From Novipirellula herctigrandis (GTDB lineage Bacteria; Planctomycetota; Planctomycetia; Pirellulales; Pirellulaceae), in the NCBI GenBank assembly GCA_007859835.1, contig SJPJ01000001.1, positions 1,869,992-1,929,967 of the forward strand: a DNA stretch of 59,976 bases. The letters run 5' to 3'. Positions within the stretch are counted from its first letter, which is position 1; each line of letters starts with the position of its first letter. Below, piece after piece: positions 1-9,793 of this stretch. The position numbers and the translations under genes were made by a program. The notes beneath the pieces were generated by a model. It was given only the letters and a program-made list of their open reading frames with translations, did not search any database and was not told the origin of the DNA.

Positions 1-59
1 CTGCGTCCGTTACCCTAGCCCAGCTCTTTGGTCCACGCTCCCCAAACGGTCTTGTTCCC

Positions 60-1073
60 ATGCGTCGAATCGGCACTCTTGATAACGAAGCATCGGCTCG
101 GCGTTTTTGTGATTATTTAGTCACCGAATCAATCGATGCCGATACTGGCGCCGGCGATGACGATTCTCAGTGGGATATTTGGATTCGCGAAGAAACCGAC
201 GTCCAACGGGCACGCGAAGAGTTTTCCCAGTTTCGCCAATCCCCCACCGACCAGCGGTACGACGTGAAGGAGCGGGCCGACAAGCTCCGCAACGAACGGG
301 CAGCGGAGATCCATCGTCGCAGCAAACAGCAGAAAAGTTTGCAGCGAGCCATGCCAAGATCATCGGCGTCGGGCGGTTTTGGAGCGATGGGAGTGGGCGG
401 TCGCCAACAAGCGATTCCGGTGACAATCGCAGTCATCGCGTTGTCGGTGGTCGTCGGTTACGTGACTTATTTTGGGCGTCCCAAGCCATCGCCCGATCCG
501 AACACGTTGTCGTTTGCCGAAGAAACCTATCTAAATTTGTCGTTTGTCGATCTGCGTGATTATGCCGATAGCAAGGGCGACCCATTCGCCTCGATCCGCA
601 AAGGGCAAGTGTGGCGATTAGTGACACCGATGATCATGCACGGCAGTATGATGCACTTGGCGTTCAACATGATTTGGATCTTTGTTCTCGGTTCGGCGAT
701 CGAGCGACTGCAAGGATCGGCGTTTTTGGCGATACTGCTGCTGGTCACGCAAATCGCCGGGATGGCATTGCAAGTGTCGATTCCTCCGGCGGAAGCATTG
801 CCGCCATTTTTGCACGCCATCGGGGGAACCCCGTTCGCAATCGGCGCATCAGGCGCAGTGTACGGATTGTTTGGATATTTGTGGATTCGCCCCACTTTCG
901 ACCCGAATTATCCGATCCATTTGAACCCGTCGAATGTCATGTTGATGCTTGGTTGGTTGGTGCTGTGTATGACAGGCATGGTTGGCAACATCGCCAACGG
1001 AGCCCACCTTGGCGGATTATTGGCAGGAGTCGCGGTTGCATTTTTTGTGGTGCGACGTCTTGATCGCCCCTAA
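60..1073 (+). CDS. Rhomboid family intramembrane serine protease
   Basis: Membrane-embedded serine protease that cleaves transmembrane helices of other proteins; the substrate is unknown. The GASG motif puts the catalytic Ser at about residue 264. The partner His lies in the last helix (GAHLGG, about residue 316), and the conserved HxxxN of the second core helix is present (HLAFNMIW). Both halves of the Ser-His dyad are intact. Residues 1-90 form a soluble, charged cytoplasmic domain resembling the GlpG N-terminal domain, and hydrophobic helices fill the rest. A length of 337 residues is normal for this layout. The start is the ATG at 60. The stop codon lies in a short tandem duplication (1062-1087), and a MATE gene follows closely, possibly on the same transcript. 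Confidence 0.93.
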   Translation: MRRIGTLDNEASARRFCDYLVTESIDADTGAGDDDSQWDIWIREETDVQRAREEFSQFRQSPTDQRYDVKERADKLRNERAAEIHRRSKQQKSLQRAMPRSSASGGFGAMGVGGRQQAIPVTIAVIALSVVVGYVTYFGRPKPSPDPNTLSFAEETYLNLSFVDLRDYADSKGDPFASIRKGQVWRLVTPMIMHGSMMHLAFNMIWIFVLGSAIERLQGSAFLAILLLVTQIAGMALQVSIPPAEALPPFLHAIGGTPFAIGASGAVYGLFGYLWIRPTFDPNYPIHLNPSNVMLMLGWLVLCMTGMVGNIANGAHLGGLLAGVAVAFFVVRRLDRP

Positions 1074-1087
1074 TGGATCGCCCCTAA
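1062..1087. repeat. Short tandem duplication across the rhomboid stop codon
   Basis: The sequence GATCGCCCCTAA occurs at 1062-1073 and again at 1076-1087, so the unit is 14 bp. The first copy contains the rhomboid stop codon. It looks like a small replication-slippage event. Confidence 0.7.
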
Positions 1088-1109
1088 ACCGTGCACCGAT
1101 TCATGTCAT

Positions 1110-1131
1110 CTTTCGCCAAGCGAAAGGCGAC
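1110..1131. repeat. Short dispersed hairpin repeat (GCGAAAGGCGAC family), copy 1
   Basis: CTTTCGC-CAA-GCGAAAG forms a 7-bp hairpin followed by GCGAC. Related sequences occur at 35749-35775, 42652-42713 and 43716-43737, all next to gene boundaries. Confidence 0.55.
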
Positions 1132-1141
1132 GACCACGCAA

Positions 1142-2551
1142 ATGACGACTCCTTCGGCCCACCCTCAAAACCATTCGTCCGATTCGGTTCGCTCGATTAT
1201 TAGCGAGCTGCTTTCGGTGGCGCTGCCTTTGATGGTCAGCGCAGGGACGTTCTCGTTGGTGCTATTCGCTGACCGCACGCTATTGCTTTGGTACGACGGG
1301 ACTTCGATGAGCGCGTCGATGGCGGGTGGCAATTTCTTCTGGGTCGCCACCTGCTTGCCGGTAGGTATCGCTTCGATGACCGGTGCGATCATCAGCCAAT
1401 ACGTCGGTGCGGGGGAAGAACACAAAATCGGTCGTTTTCTGTGGCAATCGATCTTCTTGGGTATATTTTCAATTCCCTTCTTTAGCCTCGTTGCGGTCGC
1501 TGCGCCGGAGCTTTTTCGATTTGCCGAACAGCCCGAAAGTCTGATTCCTGCGGAAGTGACCTACATGCGACTGCTGTTGGTCGGGGCTGTTGGCGCGGTG
1601 CTTGAGAACGCACTGAGTGGTTTCTTTAGCGGAACCGAACGGACGCGAGTGATCATGTGGGTCAGCTTGGCGTCGGGAATAATCAACTTGGTTTTGGATT
1701 GGTTGTTGATTTTTGGCCCAGGACCGTTTCCGGAACTAGGGATCGCCGGTGCCGCGATCGGCAGCTCAATCGCGTTTTGGTTCAAAGCAGCCTGTTTCGC
1801 CAGCCTGATTTTCTATTATGACCGCGACGGACGTTATCAAGTACGAAAGCAATTTGGGTTCGATTGGCCGTTGATCGAAAAGCTGCTGTACTTTGGTTTC
1901 CCAAGTGGACTGATGTTCTTAACCGAAGCGAGTGGCTTCACCGCGATGGTGCTTCGCATCGGCCGACTCGGTGATGTGCCGCTGCGGGCAACAACGATGG
2001 CGATCAATTTCAACATGGTCGCGTTCATTCCATTGGTCGGCGTTTCGATTGCTGCGTCGGTGTTGGTGGGGCGACACTTGATCGAGACGGGACCAAGCCG
2101 CGCGATCAAGAGCGTCGTTGCGGCTTTAGCAATCGGTTGGGCCTATTCGGCGGTTTGGTGTGCGGCTTACTTATTGCTGCCCGATACGATGATGAACTTG
2201 TATGAGCTCAATACGCCTAGCGAAGAATCGGCCCAAGCAATTGCGATTGCTCGTGGACTTTTAACGTTCGTTGCGATTTATGTAGTCGTCGATGCGACGC
2301 AGTTGATTTTGGCCGGGGCGCTGCGAGGGGCGGGTGATACGTGGTTTGTGCTCGGCACGGGGATGGTGACGTCGGTTTTCTCGTTTGCCGTCGGATTGTC
2401 GTTTGAACCGGCTTTGACTTTTGCTCAGGAAACATCCAACGCCTCCCTCCATTGGTGGTGGTGGATGATCACAATGTGGGTATGGCTTCTGGCGATCTTC
2501 ATGGCGGGCCGTTTCATCCAGGGCCGCTGGAAAAAAATGCGCATGGTCTAA
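1142..2551 (+). CDS. MATE family multidrug/metabolite efflux transporter
   Basis: Inner-membrane antiporter of the MATE (multi antimicrobial extrusion) family, expected to expel cationic compounds using a Na+ or H+ gradient. The protein is almost wholly hydrophobic with about 12 predicted helices in two related halves, and its 469 residues are typical. The first helix begins with SELLSVALPLMVSAG, as in MatE domains. The frame is open from GTG 1091, and ATG 1103 is also possible. I prefer ATG 1142 because a short hairpin repeat (1110-1131) occupies the upstream part and would only add a repeat-encoded tail (SSFAKRKATTT). Substrate cannot be told from sequence. Confidence 0.9.
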   Translation: MTTPSAHPQNHSSDSVRSIISELLSVALPLMVSAGTFSLVLFADRTLLLWYDGTSMSASMAGGNFFWVATCLPVGIASMTGAIISQYVGAGEEHKIGRFLWQSIFLGIFSIPFFSLVAVAAPELFRFAEQPESLIPAEVTYMRLLLVGAVGAVLENALSGFFSGTERTRVIMWVSLASGIINLVLDWLLIFGPGPFPELGIAGAAIGSSIAFWFKAACFASLIFYYDRDGRYQVRKQFGFDWPLIEKLLYFGFPSGLMFLTEASGFTAMVLRIGRLGDVPLRATTMAINFNMVAFIPLVGVSIAASVLVGRHLIETGPSRAIKSVVAALAIGWAYSAVWCAAYLLLPDTMMNLYELNTPSEESAQAIAIARGLLTFVAIYVVVDATQLILAGALRGAGDTWFVLGTGMVTSVFSFAVGLSFEPALTFAQETSNASLHWWWWMITMWVWLLAIFMAGRFIQGRWKKMRMV

Positions 2552-2889
2552 GATTCGAGCAGCTCGTGTTGGTGTAAATCACCGCAAAACGCCGCACCCA
2601 GCGGTTCCAACGTGCCCCTTGGGACTCCGCCGCAGAGGAAGGCAGGCAATACACTTTTCATTGTGGAGATTTCGGATATCCTAGTAGCGTCTAAGGCGGG
2701 TGATGGACTCCTTGTTTTGGATAGAATGCTTTCAGAACGTCTGTGGCTGGATTGGCCAAGTGCGATCTGATTGGTACTGGGTGTGGTAGGTAGAACAACC
2801 AGTTGAATTTGTTGAGCGGATGGCGAGTGTCCTCCCATGACGCTCGAATCTCACTCTCTTTTCGATGATTCACAAGGGGAATCGATTAC
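2552..2889. other. Intergenic leader before glutamine synthetase
   Basis: 338 bp without a credible gene; the small reverse open frames here have no domain features. AAGGGGAA shortly before ATG 2890 is a reasonable ribosome site for the glutamine synthetase. I see no convincing sigma-54 promoter or known riboswitch. Confidence 0.4.
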
Positions 2890-3915
2890 ATGACAAAGTG
2901 CAAGTTAGAGTACATCTGGCTCGATGGCTATCAACCTACTCAAAGCCTTCGTAGCAAAACGATGGTCGTAGAAGACTTCAGCGGAAAAGTTGAAGACGCC
3001 AAAATGTGGGCCTTCGACGGATCGTCGACCGAACAGGCTCCCGGCGGCAGCAGCGACTGCTTGCTACAACCGGTTTTCTGTTGCCCCGATCCAGGTCGTA
3101 GTGGCACGAGTTTCTTAGTCATGTGCGAAGTGCTCGACAGCGAAGGCAAACCACATCGCACCAATGGTCGTGCGACGATCATGGACAAAGACGACGATTT
3201 CTGGTTCGGATTTGAACAAGAATACACGATTTGGAATCCCGACACGAGCAAGCCGATCGGTTTCCCAGTAAAAGGCGAACCTGGTCCTCAAGGGCCTTAC
3301 TATTGCAGCGTCGGCCACGGCAAAGCCGTTGGACGTGACATCGTCGAAGAGCACCTTCAAATGTGTCTCGATGCTGGCTTGAACGTCGAAGGCATCAACG
3401 CCGAAGTGATGATGGGCCAATGGGAATTCCAAATCTTCGCCAAGGGAGCACAACGTGCTGGTGATGAAGTTTGGATCGCCCGTTACTTGCTCGAACGCGT
3501 TGCTGAGAAGTACGAAATGAGCATCAACTGGCACTGCAAGCCACTATCGGGTGACTGGAACGGCAGCGGTATGCACGCCAACTTCTCCAACACGACCTTG
3601 CGTACTTGTGGCAGCAAAGAAACTTACGAAGCGATCTGTAAGGCTTTCGAACCACGCATCAAGCATCACATCGACGTGTATGGTGCCGACAACGATCAAC
3701 GCTTGACCGGTCTCCACGAAACGCAATCGATCGACAAGTTTAGCTACGGCGTCTCGGACCGTGGTGCATCGATTCGGATTCCAATTGGAACGGTTCAAAA
3801 TGGATGGAAGGGATGGCTCGAAGATCGCCGACCTGCATCCAACGCCGACCCATACATGGTCGCCAGCGCGATCATCACGACGGTCAAGAGTGCCAAGGTT
3901 CCCGTATCCGCGTAA
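2890..3915 (+). CDS. glnII: Glutamine synthetase, type II (GSII, eukaryotic-like)
   Basis: Makes glutamine from glutamate, ammonia and ATP; cytoplasmic nitrogen assimilation. At 341 residues it matches the short GSII class rather than the ~470-residue bacterial GSI. The beta-grasp N-terminal domain is at about 1-100, with the GSII-typical segment MWAFDGSSTEQAPGGSSD. The catalytic domain carries the glutamate/metal motif WFGFEQEYT and the segment NWHCKPLSGDWNGSGMHANFS, which corresponds to the usual GDWNGAG(C/M)H signature. It also has the ATP-site run SYGVSDRGASIRIP. The GSI adenylylation loop is absent, so regulation by adenylylation is not expected. It appears to be a single-gene unit: a long leader precedes it and a strong terminator follows. 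Confidence 0.95.
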   Translation: MTKCKLEYIWLDGYQPTQSLRSKTMVVEDFSGKVEDAKMWAFDGSSTEQAPGGSSDCLLQPVFCCPDPGRSGTSFLVMCEVLDSEGKPHRTNGRATIMDKDDDFWFGFEQEYTIWNPDTSKPIGFPVKGEPGPQGPYYCSVGHGKAVGRDIVEEHLQMCLDAGLNVEGINAEVMMGQWEFQIFAKGAQRAGDEVWIARYLLERVAEKYEMSINWHCKPLSGDWNGSGMHANFSNTTLRTCGSKETYEAICKAFEPRIKHHIDVYGADNDQRLTGLHETQSIDKFSYGVSDRGASIRIPIGTVQNGWKGWLEDRRPASNADPYMVASAIITTVKSAKVPVSA

Positions 3916-3952
3916 GCGAAAGTCCTAAATAGGATTTTTGATTGATAAAAAC

Positions 3953-3987
3953 AACCCGGTGTCTCAAAAAGTGACGCCGGGTTTTTT
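3953..3987 (+). terminator. Rho-independent terminator after glnII
   Basis: Stem AACCCGGTGTC (3953-3963) pairs with GACGCCGGGTT (3973-3983 region, one T-G wobble) around an A-rich loop and is followed by six T. Confidence 0.9.
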
Positions 3988-4067
3988 CGTTTAAGGCCGT
4001 TTTTTTCGATGAAGTTTGGGCGTCCCGCAAGATGGCAGGAGCGCCCCGCACGAACACGCGATTTCAA

Positions 4068-5045
4068 CTACTCGCCAACCGCAGCGACTTCTTTCAGCTC
4101 AAACTTTCGCGATGTCGGCTTTTCCGAATTGGGGAAATCGTCAGGAAGGGGTTGAGTCACCTTACCCGTCGCGGCCCACTCCACTCCTCGCGTGAACGAG
4201 ACAATAAAGCCGACTCCTTCACAGGAATAATCGTCATGGCCAAGTGTGGTGTGAAAAACGTGCCCCTGTCCGTAGTCAATCACCATCAAAATGGGCTCAT
4301 GACGATCCGTTGGGGCTCTTCCGGACATGTCTTTACCGGTTGCTAAGATTGTCATCTTCTCGGCTGGCCCGCGAAGTTTCGCATAGCATTCATCCTTGGT
4401 CGTCATCCATACCTTTGGCATTCCTTTGGTGATTGGATGCGCGGTGTCGCGAACCGTAATCGGAATCAAATGTGCTGGACCGTGTGCACCACAACCACCG
4501 GGCGTTTCGTCGCGGACCAATTCACCTTCGTTCGTGAAGTAAACATAGGGGCCATCCTTTTCATTACGACCACCCCATCCGCCTAGACCAATCATCCGAT
4601 TGTATTCTTTCCATGCCGGAAACGAGTTGTCCGCAGCGTGAACCGAAACAAATCCGCCCCCCCCTTCGACAAAGGCCTCCAAGGCTTGCTGCGTTGCTTT
4701 CGGCCAATCGGCTGCCTTCCATCCAAAATTCGAAATCACGACATCGTATCCGTCGAACTTGGGTTGAAAGTCGGGATCGCTCTTTGGATCTTTCAAGTCC
4801 TCGGTTTCGCCAACGCCCGCCAGCGGTAGAAAGGCCTTTTCACGGTCGGCCTTCCATGTGTACTGCGTGCGAGCGACATCGACTTCGAATAGACCCGTAT
4901 CTTCTAGGTATTGTTTCATCATGATGGTCGACTTGGGCCACACGAGGTGGTTGTTCTGTCCGTCAATGATCAACGCCCGAAGCTTTGCGTCAGCAGAAGA
5001 AGTAAACAAAACAAGACACGCGAGACTCAGTATTCCGGTTTTCAT
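4068..5045 (-). CDS. ThuA-like domain exported protein
   Basis: ThuA-like domains have a class I glutamine-amidotransferase-like fold and were first linked to trehalose utilisation; in planctomycetes many exported copies accompany carbohydrate degradation. This protein has a signal peptide (MKTGILSLACLVLFTSSADA) and then one ThuA-like domain covering nearly all of its ~325 residues. Typical segments are VVISNFGW, a Gly-rich turn in EGGGGFVSVHAADNSF, and the closing GHVFHTTLGHDDYS. The frame is open to 5168, but ATG 5045 places the signal peptide at the N-terminus and avoids overlap with the upstream gene. No catalytic triad is established for this group, so the enzymatic role is open. It follows the coiled-coil protein gene at 5122-5685 on the same strand. 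Confidence 0.85.
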   Translation of the reverse strand: MKTGILSLACLVLFTSSADAKLRALIIDGQNNHLVWPKSTIMMKQYLEDTGLFEVDVARTQYTWKADREKAFLPLAGVGETEDLKDPKSDPDFQPKFDGYDVVISNFGWKAADWPKATQQALEAFVEGGGGFVSVHAADNSFPAWKEYNRMIGLGGWGGRNEKDGPYVYFTNEGELVRDETPGGCGAHGPAHLIPITVRDTAHPITKGMPKVWMTTKDECYAKLRGPAEKMTILATGKDMSGRAPTDRHEPILMVIDYGQGHVFHTTLGHDDYSCEGVGFIVSFTRGVEWAATGKVTQPLPDDFPNSEKPTSRKFELKEVAAVGE

Positions 5046-5121
5046 TAATTTCACTTTTTTAAAAACTCTGTTTGAAGGGAGAGGGTGGGAATGGGTGGAA
5101 CTAACAGCAACGAAAACTCTG

Positions 5122-5685
5122 TTAGTACGGGTCAATTTGGCGTTCCAAAATATCGACCCGCGTTTCAAGCTGGACGATCTTTGCGGCCATTCGTACGACC
5201 AATCGCCGAAGCTCTTTGTCGCTTAAATCATCGATGGATCCGGAAAGCTTTTGCTTTTCCGCTTTCGCTGCCTTTTCGCGTGCGAGTGCCAAGAGCCTCA
5301 ATTGCTCTGAAATTGTAGCAATCATCGTTTTGACATTTCCGACTGCCGGATGATTAGCCCCCATCGCCGATTCCGAACGCCGAAGCATACGCAATTCGTC
5401 CGACAACTTCACTTCACGCTCGCTCCTTTCAGCGGACTCGCCGACCTGGGTAGCCGCGTTTGCCCCATTGGACTGGCTCGTTTCGTTCAGCGGAGAGGGT
5501 TCTGAATTGCGACCCTCGTCGATCGTCTCCGCCATGTCACGTTCACGAAAGGGATTCGAATCGTCTTGCCCGATTCCCGTCGAGGCAACCGCCAACGATC
5601 CGACAATCAAACCGAACCGCACCAAAGAGTGGACACCGGATCGATAAAAACAGGAGCAATCGTAAGGTGGATTCGTTCGAGTCAC
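5122..5685 (-). CDS. Exported coiled-coil protein of unknown function
   Basis: I do not recognise a family. A hydrophobic segment near residues 20-40 (LVRFGLIVGSLAVASTGIG) looks like a signal peptide or N-terminal anchor. A low-complexity polar stretch rich in Asn, Ser and Glu follows (about 45-90). The C-terminal ~95 residues are charged and heptad-like, ending in KIVQLETRVDILERQID, which suggests a coiled coil. No Cys or metal motif suggests an enzyme. It lies 76 bp upstream of the ThuA-like gene and could be co-transcribed with it. Confidence 0.6.
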   Translation of the reverse strand: MTRTNPPYDCSCFYRSGVHSLVRFGLIVGSLAVASTGIGQDDSNPFRERDMAETIDEGRNSEPSPLNETSQSNGANAATQVGESAERSEREVKLSDELRMLRRSESAMGANHPAVGNVKTMIATISEQLRLLALAREKAAKAEKQKLSGSIDDLSDKELRRLVVRMAAKIVQLETRVDILERQIDPY

Positions 5686-5867
5686 TTGGATTTTATCCTA
5701 GTTGGCACAGCGTTACGAAACAGGCAGCCTTTCCATCATAACGTTTCTGTTATCGAAGGTGGGAATGCGGGATCGTCCTCTGCTCGCCTTATCCATTGCT
5801 AAAATATCGACTATAACCCAATTCCGAACGTACGCACCTTACGCCCCAACAACGAGCGAGAGAATCC

Positions 5868-6545
5868 ATGTGGAAGACGAACGAACTTGGCCACGCGACT
5901 TGGGTCGACCCGGTTTGCGGCGATTCGTCTCACACTTGGTGGTTTGACGCGCGCGGTGGAGAACGGGGAATCTCGATCGGTCGCGATTCCGACTCGAACC
6001 CGCTTCTTCAGTTCCTCTCGGTTGGCGACGATACGATGCCGGTCGTAGAAGATCAATTCGTTCGAGGGGACCAATGGCATGTGTCGCTGCCACAAAAGGA
6101 TCACCAATCCTATTCACTTCACATCATTTTCAGGCCGATTAGATCGTCAGCGGACCAACTGCGACTCGAAGCGACCGTATCGCTTGAAACCTTGTTGCTT
6201 GATACCCACCCAATGATTGATCTGGTTTCCCCAGCGTCAAAGACCGAAGGCTTCTCGCCTGACTTTGCTAAATCCGACAAAGGGTGCAACCCGATTTGTG
6301 TTGCCAATTCCGAACGCGGCAAGACCGCCATATTGCTCGGGCCGCACGACTTTCCGTTCACAACTGACCAGTCGGATGCAGATGGCTTACGCCTGCGCCT
6401 ATTCGGTGAGTTTCTCGAAAAAGGCGTGATCCGCAAAGCACGTCCGTGGATCCAATTGGATGCCCTCGGCAACCCTCAAGACCGCGATTCATTAATCGAA
6501 ACGTATCGCGAGCTTTCCGATAGTCCGCTGCCACTGACGTCCTAG
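5868..6545 (+). CDS. Hypothetical protein, cytoplasmic, unrecognised
   Basis: 225 residues with no signal peptide and no membrane helix. The sequence is a balanced globular one with many short beta-like stretches (SYSLHIIFRPI, RLEATVSLETLLL, KTAILLGPHDFPF) and a Trp-rich start (MWKTNELGHATWVDP, HTWWFDARGG). I recognise no catalytic motif. It ends 21 bp before the SLC13 carrier gene, so the two are probably transcribed together. The open frame is long, follows the local codon style and has few competing frames, which is the main reason for calling it. Confidence 0.6.
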   Translation: MWKTNELGHATWVDPVCGDSSHTWWFDARGGERGISIGRDSDSNPLLQFLSVGDDTMPVVEDQFVRGDQWHVSLPQKDHQSYSLHIIFRPIRSSADQLRLEATVSLETLLLDTHPMIDLVSPASKTEGFSPDFAKSDKGCNPICVANSERGKTAILLGPHDFPFTTDQSDADGLRLRLFGEFLEKGVIRKARPWIQLDALGNPQDRDSLIETYRELSDSPLPLTS

Positions 6546-6566
6546 CCCCACTACTGAGCAGCGAGC

Positions 6567-8135
6567 GTGATGTCGAAAGAACGTGAGCGCAGCAAAACAT
6601 TGCAGTGGAGCGGGTTTATCGTCGGTCCCTTGCTGGCCTTGGTGGCGATGTACTTTTTGCCCACGGAGTTTCGTGACGCAAACACCGGCGAAATGGCTGC
6701 TTTTTCATGGGCCGGCCGCGCGACTTTGGGCGTCATGCTTTGGATGGGAACGTGGTGGTTAACCGAGGCAATCGAGATCTCAGTGACTGCGGTTTTGCCA
6801 ATTGTATTGTTCCCCATTCTTGGTGCGGCCAGCCCAACCGAGGCATGCTTTCCCTACGCGGATCCGTTGGTGTTTCTGTATTTTGGTGGATTCATCATCG
6901 CGCTGTCGATGCAACGTTGGGGCCTCGGCAAACGCATCGCACTAATCACGCTTGGAGCCGTTGGCACTTCCGCATCGGCAATGGTCGGTGGATTCATGTT
7001 AGTAACGGCGGTCCTGAGCGCATTCGTTTCCAACACCGCAACGACCGCAATGATGTTGCCGATTGCGCTCAGTGTCATCGGTTTGGTACGTCAAGCAGAC
7101 CATCCGATGGAGACCGAGTGCGGCAACGAGGACGCAGACGCAACGAGCAATCGATTTGCAACATGCTTACTGCTATGCCTCGCTTATTCCGCATCGATTG
7201 GGGGGGCGATGACGATTATCGGAACGCCCACCAACGCGTTTTTGGTCGGTTTCGTGAAAGACAAAATTCAATCCGAATATCAACGCGACATTGGCTTCTT
7301 TGAGTGGACGCCAATCGGCGTGACTTTGGCGATCGTATTTTTGCCGATCCTCTATTTCGTGATGACCCATCTGCTGTTTCCCATTTCAAAGATCAAGATG
7401 AGTGGCGGCAAGGAATTGGTCGATCGCGAACGAGAAAAAATGGGCAAAATCAAGGAAGGCGAATGGAACACGTTGGCTGTGTTTTTTGTGACCGTTGCCG
7501 CATGGCTGTTTCGGCCGTTGCTCAATCCGATAGAACTGACGATCGATGGCACCGTGGTCAGGCCGCTAGCGAACTTATCAGACCCCGTGATCGCAATGGT
7601 CGGTGCGATGTTATTGTTTGTGATACCGGTGAACGTATCGCGGCGGATCTTTACGATGGACTGGGAGAATGCCGCCAAGTTGCCTTGGGGAATTCTGATT
7701 CTATTTGGTGGTGGCCTTAGCTTGGCATCGGCGATGCAAGCCAACGGAGTGGCTGAGTTCATCGGTAGCCGAACGGGTTCCTTTGCGTCGCTACCGCCGC
7801 TGGTGATCGTGATCTTGGTTACAGCCGCGATCGTGTTTCTAACGGAATTGACCTCCAATACCGCCACCACCGCGTCATTGATTCCGGTTTTGGCTGCGCT
7901 TGCACCAGGGTTGGGGATCCATCCCTTTTTACTGATTTTTCCTGCAACTTTGGCCGCCAGCTGTGCATTCATGCTGCCCGTGGCCACTCCGCCTAACGCG
8001 ATTGTGTTTGGGTCGGGTGAAATCACGATCCCGCAAATGGCTCGGACGGGGGTCTACCTCAACGCCATCGCTGTTTTACTTATTACGGGCCTGACATTTC
8101 TAGTCGTCAAACCCTGGATGGGGATTACGCCGTAA
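6567..8135 (+). CDS. SLC13 (DASS) family sodium:anion symporter
   Basis: Inner-membrane carrier of the divalent anion:sodium symporter family, importing dicarboxylates, sulfate or similar anions with Na+. The family's two inverted SNT motifs are both visible: SNTATTAMMLP in the first half and SNTATTASLIP in the second, each after a helix and marking the Na+/substrate sites. About 11-12 hydrophobic helices span its 522 residues, the usual length. Other family-like segments are GGAMTIIGTPTNAFLVGF and MLPVATPPNAIVFGSG. The exact anion cannot be read from the sequence. The start ATG 6567 is 21 bp after the previous gene. Confidence 0.92.
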   Translation: MMSKERERSKTLQWSGFIVGPLLALVAMYFLPTEFRDANTGEMAAFSWAGRATLGVMLWMGTWWLTEAIEISVTAVLPIVLFPILGAASPTEACFPYADPLVFLYFGGFIIALSMQRWGLGKRIALITLGAVGTSASAMVGGFMLVTAVLSAFVSNTATTAMMLPIALSVIGLVRQADHPMETECGNEDADATSNRFATCLLLCLAYSASIGGAMTIIGTPTNAFLVGFVKDKIQSEYQRDIGFFEWTPIGVTLAIVFLPILYFVMTHLLFPISKIKMSGGKELVDREREKMGKIKEGEWNTLAVFFVTVAAWLFRPLLNPIELTIDGTVVRPLANLSDPVIAMVGAMLLFVIPVNVSRRIFTMDWENAAKLPWGILILFGGGLSLASAMQANGVAEFIGSRTGSFASLPPLVIVILVTAAIVFLTELTSNTATTASLIPVLAALAPGLGIHPFLLIFPATLAASCAFMLPVATPPNAIVFGSGEITIPQMARTGVYLNAIAVLLITGLTFLVVKPWMGITP

Positions 8136-8220
8136 TCCGGTGCGACCGCAAGCCAAGCGAGTTACCGCTCGGATTATGCTCGCCCGCTCCCGTTGGTCAC
8201 TAAAATCGTGTCATGACAAA

Positions 8221-8254
8221 ATCAATTTCAGCGATATATCAATTTCAGCGATAT
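8221..8254. repeat. Exact 17-bp tandem duplication
   Basis: ATCAATTTCAGCGATAT occurs twice back to back (8221-8237, 8238-8254), between the SLC13 carrier and TrpB2 genes. Confidence 0.85.
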
Positions 8255-8415
8255 CGGATGCAATTCCCCTAATCACATGCCGTTGGAGCGACACGCTGTT
8301 TTGATTAAACTCAAGTGCAAGGCCCAATTACACTCCGGTCAAGCCCCAGGCGAGCGATGTAGACTGTCGCAAGTTCCTTTCCCCTCTCACTCTACCCACA
8401 TTCTCTCCAGCCCTC

Positions 8416-9783
8416 ATGAGCAACCCCAAAAAGATATTCCTTTCGGACGCTGAAATGCCACGGCAATGGTACAACTTGGCTGCCGACATTCCAATGCACC
8501 CGCCGATTGGACCTGACAGTCAGCCAATTACTCCTGAGATGCTCGCACCGGTTTTCCCGATGAACATCATCGACCAAGAGATGAGTACGGACCGATGGAT
8601 CGACATTCCCGACGAAGTTCTCGGCATGCTTGCCCGTTGGCGTCCTACACCTTTGGTTCGAGCCACCGCATTGGAAGCGGCGATCGATACGCCGGCAAAG
8701 ATTTACTACAAGAACGAAAGTGTCTCGCCTGCGGGTAGCCACAAACCAAACACGGCCGTCGCTCAGGCCTACTACAACAAAGAATTCGGCATCAAACGAA
8801 TCACCACGGAAACGGGTGCCGGACAATGGGGAAGCGCACTGTCATTCGCTTGCTCACTTCTTGGACTCGAATGCAAAGTGTTCATGGTTCGGATCAGTTT
8901 CGATCAGAAGCCGTTTCGCAAAATGATGATGGCGTCGTGGGGTGGCAAATGTGTGCCAAGCCCAAGCATGGAAACTCAAGCGGGACGACAAATCTTGGAA
9001 CAAGACCCCGATACACCCGGTTCCCTCGGCATCGCAATCTCCGAAGCGATCGAACAAGCGGTTTCGGACCCCACGGGGGAAACGCGTTATGCACTAGGCA
9101 GCGTCTTGAATCATGTCATGTTGCATCAATCCATCATTGGACTGGAAACCCAAAAGCAACTCAAAAAATTTGGCGAGAAGCAAGTGGATGTAGTCGTTGG
9201 ATGTGCTGGCGGCGGCAGCAATTTCGCGGGACTTGCCTTTCCGTTTATTCACGATGTGATCAATGGCGCCACGATCAAAGTGGTCGCTGCGGAACCGATA
9301 TCGTGTCCCACGCTGACCAAAGCGCCCTTCACATATGACCATGGCGACGTGGCCAAGATGACGCCGCTGATGCCAATGCACAGCCTTGGTCACACGTTTA
9401 TCCCAGCGCCGATTCACTCGGGTGGTTTGCGATATCACGGGATGGCTCCATTGGTCAGCGCTGCAATGCAGGAAGGTTTTATCGATGCCGTTGCCTTGCC
9501 GCAGACCGAATGTTTCGATGCAGGCATACTGTTCGCCCGAACCGAAGGGATCATCCCTGCCCCGGAAACCAATCACGCAATCGCTGCGACGATTCGCGAA
9601 GCCAAGTTGGCGAAGGAAGAAGGCAAAGAGAAAGTGATTGTCTTCAATCTTAGCGGGCACGGAATGATGGACTTGTTAGGCTATGAAAAATACTTGTCCG
9701 GAAACTTGGAAGACTATGAACTACCAATGGAAGTGATCGAGCGCTACCAAAGTGTGATCAAAGACCATCCCCAACCTGTTTAA
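8416..9783 (+). CDS. trpB: TrpB2-type tryptophan synthase beta chain (PLP enzyme)
   Basis: Pyridoxal-phosphate enzyme that joins indole and serine to make tryptophan. The 455-residue length and the N-terminal region ([11 protein letters not shown], then [12 protein letters not shown]) mark the TrpB2 group, which differs from TrpA-associated TrpB1. The PLP lysine is in GSHKPNTAV, and the phosphate-binding Gly-rich loop is [11 protein letters not shown]. No trpA or other trp gene is nearby, which is common for TrpB2, a form thought to salvage indole or act alone. A GH5-like gene starts 10 bp downstream and may share the transcript, although the functions look unrelated. Confidence 0.92.
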   Translation: MSNPKKIFLSDAEMPRQWYNLAADIPMHPPIGPDSQPITPEMLAPVFPMNIIDQEMSTDRWIDIPDEVLGMLARWRPTPLVRATALEAAIDTPAKIYYKNESVSPAGSHKPNTAVAQAYYNKEFGIKRITTETGAGQWGSALSFACSLLGLECKVFMVRISFDQKPFRKMMMASWGGKCVPSPSMETQAGRQILEQDPDTPGSLGIAISEAIEQAVSDPTGETRYALGSVLNHVMLHQSIIGLETQKQLKKFGEKQVDVVVGCAGGGSNFAGLAFPFIHDVINGATIKVVAAEPISCPTLTKAPFTYDHGDVAKMTPLMPMHSLGHTFIPAPIHSGGLRYHGMAPLVSAAMQEGFIDAVALPQTECFDAGILFARTEGIIPAPETNHAIAATIREAKLAKEEGKEKVIVFNLSGHGMMDLLGYEKYLSGNLEDYELPMEVIERYQSVIKDHPQPV

Positions 9784-9793
9784 GAGACTCGCC

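Noticed and set aside
2548-2838. Reverse 96-residue frame upstream of glutamine synthetase
   Set aside because: No domain, no signal, Ser/Pro-rich composition typical of random frames; overlaps the MATE stop.
2552-2889. Sigma-54 promoter for glutamine synthetase
   Set aside because: No GG-N10-GC pair with acceptable flanks was found.
8132-8178. Possible terminator after the SLC13 gene
   Set aside because: TAATCCG/CGGATTA can pair but the loop is about 30 nt and no T-run follows.
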